Source of the DNA: a virus
Direction: 5' to 3' (one strand)
IMG/VR virus record: IMGVR_UViG_3300041964_000088
Location: 1-51,846 of that record
DNA: 51,846 nt
Both the position numbers and the translations under genes were made by a program. Below the pieces are notes generated by a model. It did no database searches. It was given only the letters and a program-made list of their open reading frames with translations, and was not told the origin of the DNA. Below, in pieces: positions 6,869 through 14,354 of the stretch (position 1 is the stretch's first letter; every line of letters starts with the position of its first letter).

Positions 6869-7234
6869 ATGACCACTGACCTTTCTCACCGCGCCTTTCG
6901 TGCCCACGCCGCCCAGCAGTTAGCCAGCTCTCCCACCTTGCGCGATAGCGTCTTGCACCAGCTACACTCACGCCTCTCTCACCGCACCATGGTCACGATC
7001 GACTCCGCCACCATCCGCTTCGCCTACGCCCCTGGCGAGGAGCCGTTCCTCATCGTTGGCTACAGCAACCAGGCAACGATTGCCCTGCCACAGTACTGGA
7101 TGGAACTGAGTGAGCTCTGCTGGGAGACAGTCTTTGTCTGTGGCATCTCACACTTGCAAATCGTCGGCAAGCGTACAGGCAGCTACTGCCGCTTGGGTCA
7201 AGACGGCAAATGGATTAGGGAGGCCCTGCGATGA
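6869..7234 (+). CDS. Hypothetical early protein
   Basis: 121 residues, unrecognised. Helical N-terminus (HRAFRAHAAQQLASSPTLRDSVLHQLHSRL) followed by a beta-rich part (MVTIDSATIRFAY...FLIVGYSNQATIAL). It overlaps the next frame by ATGA at 7231-7234. Confidence 0.6.
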   Translation: MTTDLSHRAFRAHAAQQLASSPTLRDSVLHQLHSRLSHRTMVTIDSATIRFAYAPGEEPFLIVGYSNQATIALPQYWMELSELCWETVFVCGISHLQIVGKRTGSYCRLGQDGKWIREALR

Positions 7235-7296
7235 CTCAACTTCCCATCCCCGATCCACCCCCAAAGCCCAAGCGTACCTGCCCTCAAGGAGAACCA

Positions 7297-8817
7297 ATGA
7301 CCACCGCAATACGTAAAACAAAGACCGCAGATGAGAAGTTGCCATTGCTCCAGAAGGGCGATCGCATCCGCGGCACCTCACCCAACGGCACACAACACGC
7401 GGGCACCTTTGAGGGCTACAGCAGCAAAGACCTGATTCTTTGCAAAGAAGGGGAACGCACGATCGCCCTCCGTCCTGGCAGCGTCGAACCCGTCACAGAA
7501 TCAGCCCCTAAACTGCCTACTAAAATTACCGAAGTTAACTCAGTCGCCGTTTACAAAGACGCGGTTTATTACTCTGAATCAAAGTGCGGATCGTGGCGGT
7601 TAGCCTCGGATGAGGAAATTGCCGAACTCCAAAAGGGCGATGACGTTTCTGAAGTAGAGCTTCCCTGGTCCTACAAATTCGTCAAGCTTGGTGGCGATGG
7701 CACTGGCGACATGGTTGCCATTTGCGCTTTTGTCGATCACCCCTGCTTCCATTACCACATCCCGGTACAGCGCCTTCAGATCCCAGGTAGAGCCGCGATC
7801 GCCCCCGCCACTCCACTCGAAACACTCAGCGCTGCCATTGCTGCCCTCTACGCTGATGCCGAGCAAGCCGAAGCCACCATGCTTAACGCTGGCAAAGCAG
7901 CACTCTCGCTCTACCTGGAGCTAGGCGAAAAGCTGATTGAGGCGAAGGGGCAAGTGGCTCATGGGCAGTGGCTACCCTGGCTAGAAGAGCAGAAAATTCA
8001 GGAGCGCAAAGCACAACGGGCGATCGCGCTCTTTAAAGGCAGAGCCGCACTTGAAGCCAAAAACGACACACTGACGGATTTAACCCTGACAGAAGCCCTC
8101 GCGATCGTCAGCAACAGAAAGCTCAAAACCGCAACGCCAGAGGAACCCCAAACTGAAAACGCTCCGATCCCCGCAAATTCTCCCCCTCCTGAAGCGACGG
8201 CGCCCGATCGGGTAGCAGAAGATGTCGCGCCAGAAACGGAGCCGCTAGAGGGCAAAAATGGGGCGATCGTGATTGATGAGTATGAGTACGTTGAGATGTC
8301 GCCCCGCGAGTGCTGGTTTGATCCAGGTGGCGGGGTGGTCGAGGGCAGTGCGATCGCCCAAAACGGTAAAGGCTTCGTGCGGATCAACTGGGGCGAGGGA
8401 AGGCAGAGTGATGTGCCAGGTTCTCGGGTGAGTTGGAGCGACCCAGCTATCACCGCAGTCGCTGCTGAGATTGAGACAGGGTTAGCAGCGATCGGGCTTA
8501 AAGTTTGCCGCCCCTCTATTACTCCGGAGGAGTTCAACTGCGAGATGTGGGGCGATCGTCCTTTGCTTCCTAACGGGTTAGCTGAGGAACGTCCCACAGG
8601 TTCACAGTGGTTGCCGGAAGAGGTTGACCACTACGCAAGGATTCAACTGCAAGGGCTGCTTAAGCATTTGTCGCCTAGCGAACTGGTGAAGAGTGCGATC
8701 GTGCATAGCGAATGCAGCTTAGTGGAGGTTGCTCAGCTAATAGTTTCAATGGCAAACAAGAAGCAGTTTGAAGCAATTTGTGATGTGTTGATTAAGGAGA
8801 GCGATCGCAATGTCTAA
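7297..8817 (+). CDS. DUF3102-domain protein
   Basis: 506 residues from ATG 7297, chosen because AAGGAG lies seven bases upstream. The frame is open back to ATG 7231, which would add 22 residues and overlap the previous stop. The N-terminal part has a small beta-barrel-like segment (LQKGDRIRGTSPNGTQHAGTFEGY). The centre (about residues 195-290) has LYLELGEKLIEAKGQVAHGQWLPWLEEQKIQERKAQRAIAL cut into helices as in DUF3102, a phage family with HTH features. A Pro-rich linker and an unknown C-terminal domain follow. A DNA-binding early function is inferred. Confidence 0.7.
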   Translation: MTTAIRKTKTADEKLPLLQKGDRIRGTSPNGTQHAGTFEGYSSKDLILCKEGERTIALRPGSVEPVTESAPKLPTKITEVNSVAVYKDAVYYSESKCGSWRLASDEEIAELQKGDDVSEVELPWSYKFVKLGGDGTGDMVAICAFVDHPCFHYHIPVQRLQIPGRAAIAPATPLETLSAAIAALYADAEQAEATMLNAGKAALSLYLELGEKLIEAKGQVAHGQWLPWLEEQKIQERKAQRAIALFKGRAALEAKNDTLTDLTLTEALAIVSNRKLKTATPEEPQTENAPIPANSPPPEATAPDRVAEDVAPETEPLEGKNGAIVIDEYEYVEMSPRECWFDPGGGVVEGSAIAQNGKGFVRINWGEGRQSDVPGSRVSWSDPAITAVAAEIETGLAAIGLKVCRPSITPEEFNCEMWGDRPLLPNGLAEERPTGSQWLPEEVDHYARIQLQGLLKHLSPSELVKSAIVHSECSLVEVAQLIVSMANKKQFEAICDVLIKESDRNV

Positions 8818-9097
8818 AGGTTTTGATAAAGCCGCAACGAGTCAGTTAGATTCGATCAAAAGTGCAGTTGCAACATTATTTCATGCTGCCAGTTACAAAC
8901 CGCTGATGATTCCGATCGTTCCATCACGTAACAGTCTTGGCTTGCAGAAGGGTCAAGTAAAGACTTGGCATGGCGAATCAATACCAGACTGTACAGGCTT
9001 TGTATTCGCTGTTTCTTGTTCGTCAGAAGAGGCGAAGTTGTTGATCGATCTGCTCACAAATTGGCAGCAGCAAAGGGAGAGCGATCGCAATGGCTGA
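8810..9097 (+). CDS. Small hypothetical early protein
   Basis: 95 residues, unrecognised. The start at 8810 is preceded by AAGGAGAGCGATCGCA, in which the HIP1 palindrome itself forms the spacer between ribosome-binding site and ATG. Nearly the same string precedes the next gene (9077-9092). It overlaps both neighbours by eight bases. Confidence 0.6.
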   Translation: MSKGFDKAATSQLDSIKSAVATLFHAASYKPLMIPIVPSRNSLGLQKGQVKTWHGESIPDCTGFVFAVSCSSEEAKLLIDLLTNWQQQRESDRNG

Positions 9098-9425
9098 ATA
9101 CATCCAATCAGAACACTACTACCTCCAAAATTGTGTCAATGATCGCTACTGGCTTGAGCGCGGTTCTTTGCGTGAAACATACTCAGAGAAAATCAACCAA
9201 GCGCTCCATTCGAGGGACTGGATATTAGCGGATCGGCTTGAACAAGAAGAATCACTAGCTGAAGGCAAACTCATTGCCCAAAAACAGCGAAGCGAGGATA
9301 TCATCTGCTGGCTCAGGCTAGACACCGCACTGAGGCAGGAGGGCAAAACCTATCCCGACGTCTACGAGAGAGTGGCTCACGAATGGTGTGACACCGCGCA
9401 ACTCTTCCCAACCCTTCACCCGTAG
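9090..9425 (+). CDS. Small hypothetical early protein
   Basis: 111 residues, charged and helical (YWLERGSLRETYSEKINQALHSRDWILADRLEQEESLAEGKLIAQK). Family not recognised. The start has the GGGAGAGCGATCGCAATG context shared with the upstream gene, with eight bases of overlap. Probably co-expressed early. Confidence 0.6.
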   Translation: MAEYIQSEHYYLQNCVNDRYWLERGSLRETYSEKINQALHSRDWILADRLEQEESLAEGKLIAQKQRSEDIICWLRLDTALRQEGKTYPDVYERVAHEWCDTAQLFPTLHP

Positions 9426-9455
9426 TACAGTTGATTTAACACAGGCTGAACAACC

Positions 9456-9830
9456 ATGAACCTGGCAGACCTCCACAAAGAATTGCAGCAAGTCAAGACG
9501 CACAATCAAACGATCGAGGCGCGGTTAGAGTGGTTTGAACGCATCTTCAAATCCCTCGTCGGAGTCTCTGGTCCCTGGCTCTCCCCCGCCAAAGCAGGCG
9601 CACTGTTAGGCGTGAGCCGAGACAGGATCATGGATGAGATCACACTGGCAGAGCAAATGAGAGCCAGCAGCAAACGTTGGGATGTCGTCTATGGCACTCA
9701 CTACCGCACGATCCAAGGACTCGACAGCGAAGCTCCAACCTGGCAGATCAACGTGCAAGCGTTTGAGCAGATTCTGAACTGCCCACCCGATCAACGAGCA
9801 ATGGGTATGAGCGATCGGAGGGTAGGTTGA
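9456..9830 (+). CDS. Putative excisionase/HTH accessory protein
   Basis: 124 residues: an N-terminal coiled coil (LHKELQQVKTHNQTIEARLEWFERIF), then SPAKAGALLGVSRDRIMDEI (about residues 43-62), a winged-helix/excisionase-like HTH. It is convergent with the integrase, with the two stop codons six bases apart. Position and motif suggest a recombination directionality factor. This is not proven by sequence alone. Confidence 0.5.
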   Translation: MNLADLHKELQQVKTHNQTIEARLEWFERIFKSLVGVSGPWLSPAKAGALLGVSRDRIMDEITLAEQMRASSKRWDVVYGTHYRTIQGLDSEAPTWQINVQAFEQILNCPPDQRAMGMSDRRVG

Positions 9831-9835
9831 GTCGA

Positions 9836-11014
9836 TCAGCGATCGCCCTGCTCCCTCAACTCTTCGCTCTTCATCCGCTCAAACACCCCTTGGTGCTGCG
9901 ACTCACTGATCGCCTGCAAATAAATTTTTGTCCGCACTGCAACACTATGACCCGCCCAACGCGCCGCCACACCATCAGGTACACCTAACAAGGCTGTCCG
10001 AATGCACCAAGCGTGTCGCAAGTCATAGGGGTCATGCCAGATCTTCTGTTCCCTGAACTCCTGCGATATCTTTCGCCCCAAGTCCTTGTTGCTCTTGCCC
10101 TCGGTCTGGATATCGGGCATCTGCACATTCCACAACTCAAAGCGATCGCGCCATGCAGATGGACAGGGATAGGCTAGCCGCTGCCCCGTTTTGGTCTCTT
10201 CAAACACACGCACTGCTTCCGTCTGCTGCGTGAACCGCTCCAGGTCCAGGTGAAAGATTTCATGTGGTCGCAAACCATAGGTTGCCAGCATCCCATAGAC
10301 CCACTTCCACCCTGGCTGCTTAATGCCGTGCCACAGTTCTAAGATTTGCGCTTCTGTTGGCAAGTCTTCTGGCTTCACTGGCGTGGGTTCATAGCCGCGA
10401 CTCAGCTCTAAGACTGCCAGCCGGAAACCTTCAAACGAGTCAGCATCGATCGCGCCTTGCCGCTTCATAAACTCCGCTAGCTTCCGATATGCCATGCAGA
10501 AGACCTCTCTGCTGCGAGTCTCTGGCTCCGACTCTTGCAGCAGTGTTCGCCTTAGCAAGTCCAGTGTCAACAACTCCGCCTGAGGCAAGCGCCGGAAGAT
10601 CAGCCGATAGTTGTTGTGATAGCTGCTGTCCTTGCTGGCAGTGCGTTGCGTCGTTTGCCAGTGCGCTGTCTCATAGCGCTCTACCCACTCTGCCACGGTT
10701 GTTGCTGGCTTGTGCTTCCCTTTCAGCCACGGCTTCCAGTCAAACTTCCCCCAGAGGATCTGATTGTCAATTTCTTGCGCCTTAAGTTTCGCTAGCCGCA
10801 GGCCCGCGATCGACGCATTGCAACCCAGCGCAAATTCTTCGCGCTTTGCGACTGACTCGCCAGGGCGTGGGGGAAACCGCCGCCCCCGCACATAGAGCTT
10901 GTCACCCTTCTGCCTGAGCGTGATCGTCTCCAGGCTAGCGTTAATGGCCTGGATCTTCGCGTCTAGATCGTTCCCCGCTTCCCCCAAGCTTCCCCCAATT
11001 TGCCCCAAAATCAA
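9836..11014 (-). CDS. int: Tyrosine recombinase (phage integrase)
   Basis: 392 residues. The C-terminal catalytic domain shows R249 (ATYGLRPHEIF), R333 in DPYDLRHAW, H356 in RWAGHSV and the nucleophile Y365 in RTKIYLQ. The usual first His of the HxxR box is Tyr here. The N-terminal part has a basic arm-binding-like segment and a SAM-like core-binding region. The annotated start is TTG with no good ribosome-binding site, so the true start may differ. It catalyses integration and excision; the adjacent tRNA-Ser fragment at 11083-11150 is its likely attachment site. Confidence 0.9.
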   Translation of the reverse strand: MILGQIGGSLGEAGNDLDAKIQAINASLETITLRQKGDKLYVRGRRFPPRPGESVAKREEFALGCNASIAGLRLAKLKAQEIDNQILWGKFDWKPWLKGKHKPATTVAEWVERYETAHWQTTQRTASKDSSYHNNYRLIFRRLPQAELLTLDLLRRTLLQESEPETRSREVFCMAYRKLAEFMKRQGAIDADSFEGFRLAVLELSRGYEPTPVKPEDLPTEAQILELWHGIKQPGWKWVYGMLATYGLRPHEIFHLDLERFTQQTEAVRVFEETKTGQRLAYPCPSAWRDRFELWNVQMPDIQTEGKSNKDLGRKISQEFREQKIWHDPYDLRHAWCIRTALLGVPDGVAARWAGHSVAVRTKIYLQAISESQHQGVFERMKSEELREQGDR

Positions 11015-11034
11015 CCAAACTCAGCCTAGATTTA

Positions 11035-11056
11035 CTACGTTGATTTAGTCAAGTAG
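11035..11056. promoter_or_regulatory. Inverted repeat between integrase and att core
   Basis: CTAC-G-TTGA (11035-11043), loop TTTAG, TCAA-GTAG (11049-11056), with one bulged base. It lies between the int start and the tRNA fragment, where arm-type sites or an int operator are expected. Cytosine runs (CCCCCAA) at 10981-11008 and 11193-11213 flank the region on both sides and could be further protein sites. Confidence 0.35.
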
Positions 11057-11082
11057 AACGGCTGAAAGCCTGATTTGAGTAA

Positions 11083-11150
11083 CGGAGAGGGGGAGATTCG
11101 AACTCCCGTTGGGTTACCCCAAACCTGATTTCGAGTCAGTCCCACCAGGT
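11083..11150 (-). other. attP: attP-like 3' fragment of a tRNA-Ser(CGA) gene
   Basis: On the minus strand the sequence reads as the 3' part of a class II tRNA. The anticodon loop CTCGAAA has anticodon CGA (11133-11131). A long variable arm follows with stem TTGGG/CCCAA. The T arm is GGGAG-TTCGAAT-CTCCC (11107-11091), then acceptor strand CCTCTCC and discriminator G at 11083. The D arm and 5' acceptor strand are absent, and the anticodon stem has an A/G mismatch at its base, so this is not a functional tRNA. Phages that integrate into tRNA genes carry exactly such a 3' portion to rebuild the host gene. Phage genes lie on both sides. Confidence 0.75.
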
Positions 11151-11257
11151 TTGTAAGGGTTTACTAGCAGTGCTTTGGCGGTCGTGTCTTCAGGATTCCC
11201 CCAAATATCCCCCACAGCAAGATGCTGATAGCGCTGATTAAGTGCGTTTAGCTTGGT

Positions 11258-11530
11258 TCAAGCAGGCTTTTGCAACGCGATCGCATCGCGTCCTAAGCTA
11301 CCTGGGAGCAGCACGATCGCCTCCGGTCTAGCGTTGCTCATATAGCGCCCGTACACGGTCCCCCCATCGGCTGCTTCTAATTGTCGTAGTCCAGTCGCTG
11401 TGTCGCGGCGGGTATAGGTGGGAGTGGTTGCCAAGGGTTGGTCACGCTGTTGCTGACGACGCAGGGAGAGCGATCGGCTCATGTTCCCCAGTCGGGTCTG
11501 CTCAATTGCGTCTCGGTGTGAGTCGTTCAT
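11258..11530 (-). CDS. Small late protein, related to its upstream neighbour
   Basis: 90 residues, last gene of the late operon. Its opening (MNDSHRDAIEQTRLGNMSR) parallels that of the upstream product (MTLSDRHRELIEETRTANRAR), and both continue through a Gln/Arg-rich stretch to ATGL and a DG..V/I.G segment. It may be a shortened paralogue. ATG overlaps the upstream stop (ATGA). Function unknown; probably virion or tail-tip associated. Confidence 0.6.
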   Translation of the reverse strand: MNDSHRDAIEQTRLGNMSRSLSLRRQQQRDQPLATTPTYTRRDTATGLRQLEAADGGTVYGRYMSNARPEAIVLLPGSLGRDAIALQKPA

Positions 11531-12504
11531 TTAAAGGCAAACTCCCAGGTCGTTTTGTAGGTGTAGTAGCCGTTATCGTCGCTCTGGTCGAAGATAAAAA
11601 TGAAATGGTCGCGGCGGGTGTTAAAAGCGGGAATGATGCCTTTGATCGTCTCACCTGCATATTCCCCTGGTGGGCGATCGACAAACCCTGTACTGCTGGC
11701 AGGAAACGGCGGCTGTACAAAGCTGGTGGCATCAAAGTCGCCAAGGTCAAAATCGTCACCTGTTAGTCGGATGGAGTTAAGGACCAGCCAGTTTGTTAGC
11801 TCCTTCTCTCCCCCTGCCGAGTTGCCCTCTGCTACCTCCGATCGTACGCTAATCGTGACGGGTAGCCTGCTGCGCTTGAGGACGTAAAAACTAGCACCGA
11901 CAGTCGTTTGCTTAGTGCCATCGATGGCGCCCTCAAAAGTCAGCTTGAGTTTGCGATTCGTCGTGCGAATGCGGGTTGTGATCAAGCCCTGCCCGTTGAC
12001 GATGCGATCTGCGTTGGCAAAGCTAACCTCTTTGGTCACGCCCCCACCGCGAAACGTATAAACCTGATCGGTGGCACGGATGCCAAAGAAATCAAGCTCA
12101 AAGCCAATCTCTTCAACAACCTCTTCCTCGTAGTTCCAGACCTGCCCGTTGATGTAGCCCACGTTGTTGTCTTTGAGCGCTCCCTGCGTGGCAATGCCCC
12201 TCACACCCTCCTGCTCTGGCAGCGTCAGCGGTGAGAGTTGTCCCTTCTGCCCCAACAGCCCGATCGTGCCATCTGTCAGGGGTAAACCCGTCGCCATGTC
12301 GCCTTTGACCGAGTGAGCGTCGTAGAGCTTCCGCCCGTTTGCCGTCTCGGAGCCATCGGGGTAGAGAGCGCTGTAGTTGCCTGTCAGTGGGTCACGATCG
12401 CCAATCCGTTGGGGCACTGGCTTAGACTTGCCTGCCTGCTGTCGGGCACGATTGGCAGTGCGGGTTTCTTCAATCAGTTCCCGGTGTCTGTCGGAAAGGG
12501 TCAT
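11527..12504 (-). CDS. Late virion protein of unknown function
   Basis: 325 residues. The N-terminal 100 residues include DRDPLTGNYSALYPDGSETANG and repeated G/L-rich turns. The C-terminal two thirds are beta-rich (VYTFRGGG, LITTRIRTTNRKLKLTFEG) and end with YYTYKTTWEFAFK. Such composition near the end of the tail operon suits a tail-tip or baseplate-fibre protein. Family not recognised. Confidence 0.6.
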   Translation of the reverse strand: MTLSDRHRELIEETRTANRARQQAGKSKPVPQRIGDRDPLTGNYSALYPDGSETANGRKLYDAHSVKGDMATGLPLTDGTIGLLGQKGQLSPLTLPEQEGVRGIATQGALKDNNVGYINGQVWNYEEEVVEEIGFELDFFGIRATDQVYTFRGGGVTKEVSFANADRIVNGQGLITTRIRTTNRKLKLTFEGAIDGTKQTTVGASFYVLKRSRLPVTISVRSEVAEGNSAGGEKELTNWLVLNSIRLTGDDFDLGDFDATSFVQPPFPASSTGFVDRPPGEYAGETIKGIIPAFNTRRDHFIFIFDQSDDNGYYTYKTTWEFAFK

Positions 12505-12587
12505 AGCCTAATAGGTGGGTCAACACTTCGCGCCGATGCGCTAATCTTCTTGCCTTCTGCCTTCGGTACTCTTTGAGAAGTAAAGCT

Positions 12588-12611
12588 CTTACGCAAGGCA
12601 GACTGCGTAAG
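12588..12611. promoter_or_regulatory. Perfect hairpin within the late operon
   Basis: CTTACGCA (12588-12595) and TGCGTAAG (12604-12611) form a perfect 8-bp stem with an 8-base loop, in the 143-bp gap between two late genes. No U-run follows on either strand, so it is more likely an RNA-processing or stability hairpin, or a protein site, than a terminator. The rest of this gap shows no gene. Confidence 0.45.
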
Positions 12612-12648
12612 AAGCGCTGGCACCAGTTGTAGTTGGCACATTTTCTCA

Positions 12649-13347
12649 TCAGGCTGCATTGCGGGCACGCAGGATGATGGTCACGATCTTTGGCGCGCCT
12701 GGGTTGACGCTGACATCAGCCGACTCAGTTGTGAGCTGTGGCTCTGTCCCTGTCGTGTTGCCGATCGTACCTGTCGCACCCCGCAAGAACAGGACGTGAC
12801 GGAACACCATTGCTGTACCAGTCGCGCTATAGGTGGCAGAGAAGGGTGCTTTTTCACCTACTGCACCGATCGCCGTTGCTGCTGCCAGTCCCGTAATCTC
12901 CTGTCGGCTGTAGCTAGCGTGGTTGAGTTCTTTGTTGATCAGCACCGTGATGGGGTCAGCGTCCGTCAAGCGTTGCTCGGTCAACGTGTGGGAGCCGCTG
13001 CCAGTACCAGTAAAGTCGATCGCTGTGCCTGCAAGAGCATTGGCGAGAGTGGTGGCTATTTTGCCCGTGGTCGTGGTGTCTGCGATCCAAAAGTAATCAG
13101 TAGTGGTGTTGAGAGTGCCACTGTTGAGGACAGGTAGAGTGCCTGTCGTGGACAGTCGGACACGTGAGCCTGTGACCATGCCGTGCGGGGTGGCTGTCGT
13201 GAGGATGTCGGTCGAGGTGTTCACCGTGAACGTGTTGCTGTAGAGATCGCCCCTCAGCAGGATCAAACGCCCGAGGGAAGTGGATGGTGCCCAGATACGA
13301 TCGGCGATCAGGGCAAGGGAAGCAGCAGAAAGAGTGCCAGCGCTCAT
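12649..13347 (-). CDS. Tail fibre/tip-like protein
   Basis: 232 residues, Thr/Gly/Ala-rich and predicted beta. The central segment (TPHGMVTGSRVRLSTTGTLP..., residues about 52-125) resembles the repeats seen in phage tail-tip and fibre proteins that read 'TA.PHGL.TGD.V'. The last residues carry KIVTIILRARNAA. Start ATG overlaps the acyltransferase stop (ATGA). Likely a host-recognition or tail-tip component. Confidence 0.55.
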   Translation of the reverse strand: MSAGTLSAASLALIADRIWAPSTSLGRLILLRGDLYSNTFTVNTSTDILTTATPHGMVTGSRVRLSTTGTLPVLNSGTLNTTTDYFWIADTTTTGKIATTLANALAGTAIDFTGTGSGSHTLTEQRLTDADPITVLINKELNHASYSRQEITGLAAATAIGAVGEKAPFSATYSATGTAMVFRHVLFLRGATGTIGNTTGTEPQLTTESADVSVNPGAPKIVTIILRARNAA

Positions 13348-14354
13348 ATAGTTCTCCGGAGAAAGGGACGTTCAAAAGCCAACGAAAACAGCCAGCAACC
13401 GAACAGGACGGGGAGAGCTTGAAGGGCGATCGCACCCCACCCTACAACGCCCTGCCAACCCAGCCACCGACCGCTATAGGCTAGTAAGGCATAATGCATT
13501 AGGTACAGGCTATATGACCATGTTGCCAACCAGCCTAGCCATGGGTGAGAAAGTAGGTCGATCGCTCGGTTGTTTTTGCCTATCAGTACAGCGTGAGCCA
13601 TTGCCTGAAGCAGCATCGCCACCATTCCCCCAAACAGTAGATCGGTAACGGGTAGCATTCCTAGCACATAAGGCTCGGTTGGCAGTTGGCTTTTGATGGC
13701 AATGGAAGCTGTGAGCAGCGCGATCGCTGGCAACATTACAGGCAGTTTGCAATCCAATAATTGCGCGGCGGCGATGCCAAAAACGAAGGCAAACAGCAGC
13801 CACAGATGCCCATTTGGTAGCCCTGTCGTCGCCAGGATTGACGCACCCAGACAGTAGAAGGCGATCGCACTCAACCCCAATCCTGCAAAGCGCCAACGCC
13901 TAAAACAAACGGCAAACACGGGCACTAACAGGTAGAGCCGATACTCGATCCCTACCGACCAAAACACGACTGACCCTGAAAGCCAATCAGTTGGGTCAGG
14001 GAATAGCTCTCTCACCATGAAAAGGTTTGGCAGTAGCTCTCTGAGTGGGAACTGTAGCCAAATACCAGAGCGTAAAGCCTTCGCCATCACCAGCAAGCAC
14101 AGCACCGCTAACGCTGCGAAGTATGGAGGCAACAAACGGCGCGATCGCCTGCCCATGAATGCCAAAACATTGCGTGATCGCTCTAGTTGCAAGCCCAAAC
14201 AAAACCCGCTCAAAACAATGAAGGTTGTCACCGCTTCATAGCCCCATTGTGTCAGCCCATAACCCATCCACGGAAACTGCTGATGATAAGCATGGTGGCA
14301 GAACACAAACAAGGCAGCAAGGGCGCGAACACCGTCCAGGAAGGGGAATATCAT
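13344..14354 (-). CDS. Membrane acyltransferase (acyltransferase 3 family)
   Basis: 336 residues from ATG 14354, chosen because it overlaps the upstream TGA (ATGA). The start FLDGVRALAALFVFCHHAYH contains the family's early Arg and His. About ten hydrophobic segments follow, with RRLLPPYFAAL and WSVGIEYRLYLLVPVF typical of the acyltransferase 3 (OafA/NodX-like) family. These integral membrane enzymes O-acylate cell-surface sugars. The gene sits inside the tail operon between the distal tail protein and a fibre-like gene and is translationally coupled to both. It may alter the host surface or a receptor, an inference from known seroconversion genes. Confidence 0.85.
   Translation of the reverse strand: MIFPFLDGVRALAALFVFCHHAYHQQFPWMGYGLTQWGYEAVTTFIVLSGFCLGLQLERSRNVLAFMGRRSRRLLPPYFAALAVLCLLVMAKALRSGIWLQFPLRELLPNLFMVRELFPDPTDWLSGSVVFWSVGIEYRLYLLVPVFAVCFRRWRFAGLGLSAIAFYCLGASILATTGLPNGHLWLLFAFVFGIAAAQLLDCKLPVMLPAIALLTASIAIKSQLPTEPYVLGMLPVTDLLFGGMVAMLLQAMAHAVLIGKNNRAIDLLSHPWLGWLATWSYSLYLMHYALLAYSGRWLGWQGVVGWGAIALQALPVLFGCWLFSLAFERPFLRRTI

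Noticed and set aside
11083-11150. Functional tRNA-Ser gene
   Set aside because: The D arm and 5' acceptor strand are missing and the anticodon stem is imperfect, so only a 3' fragment is present.
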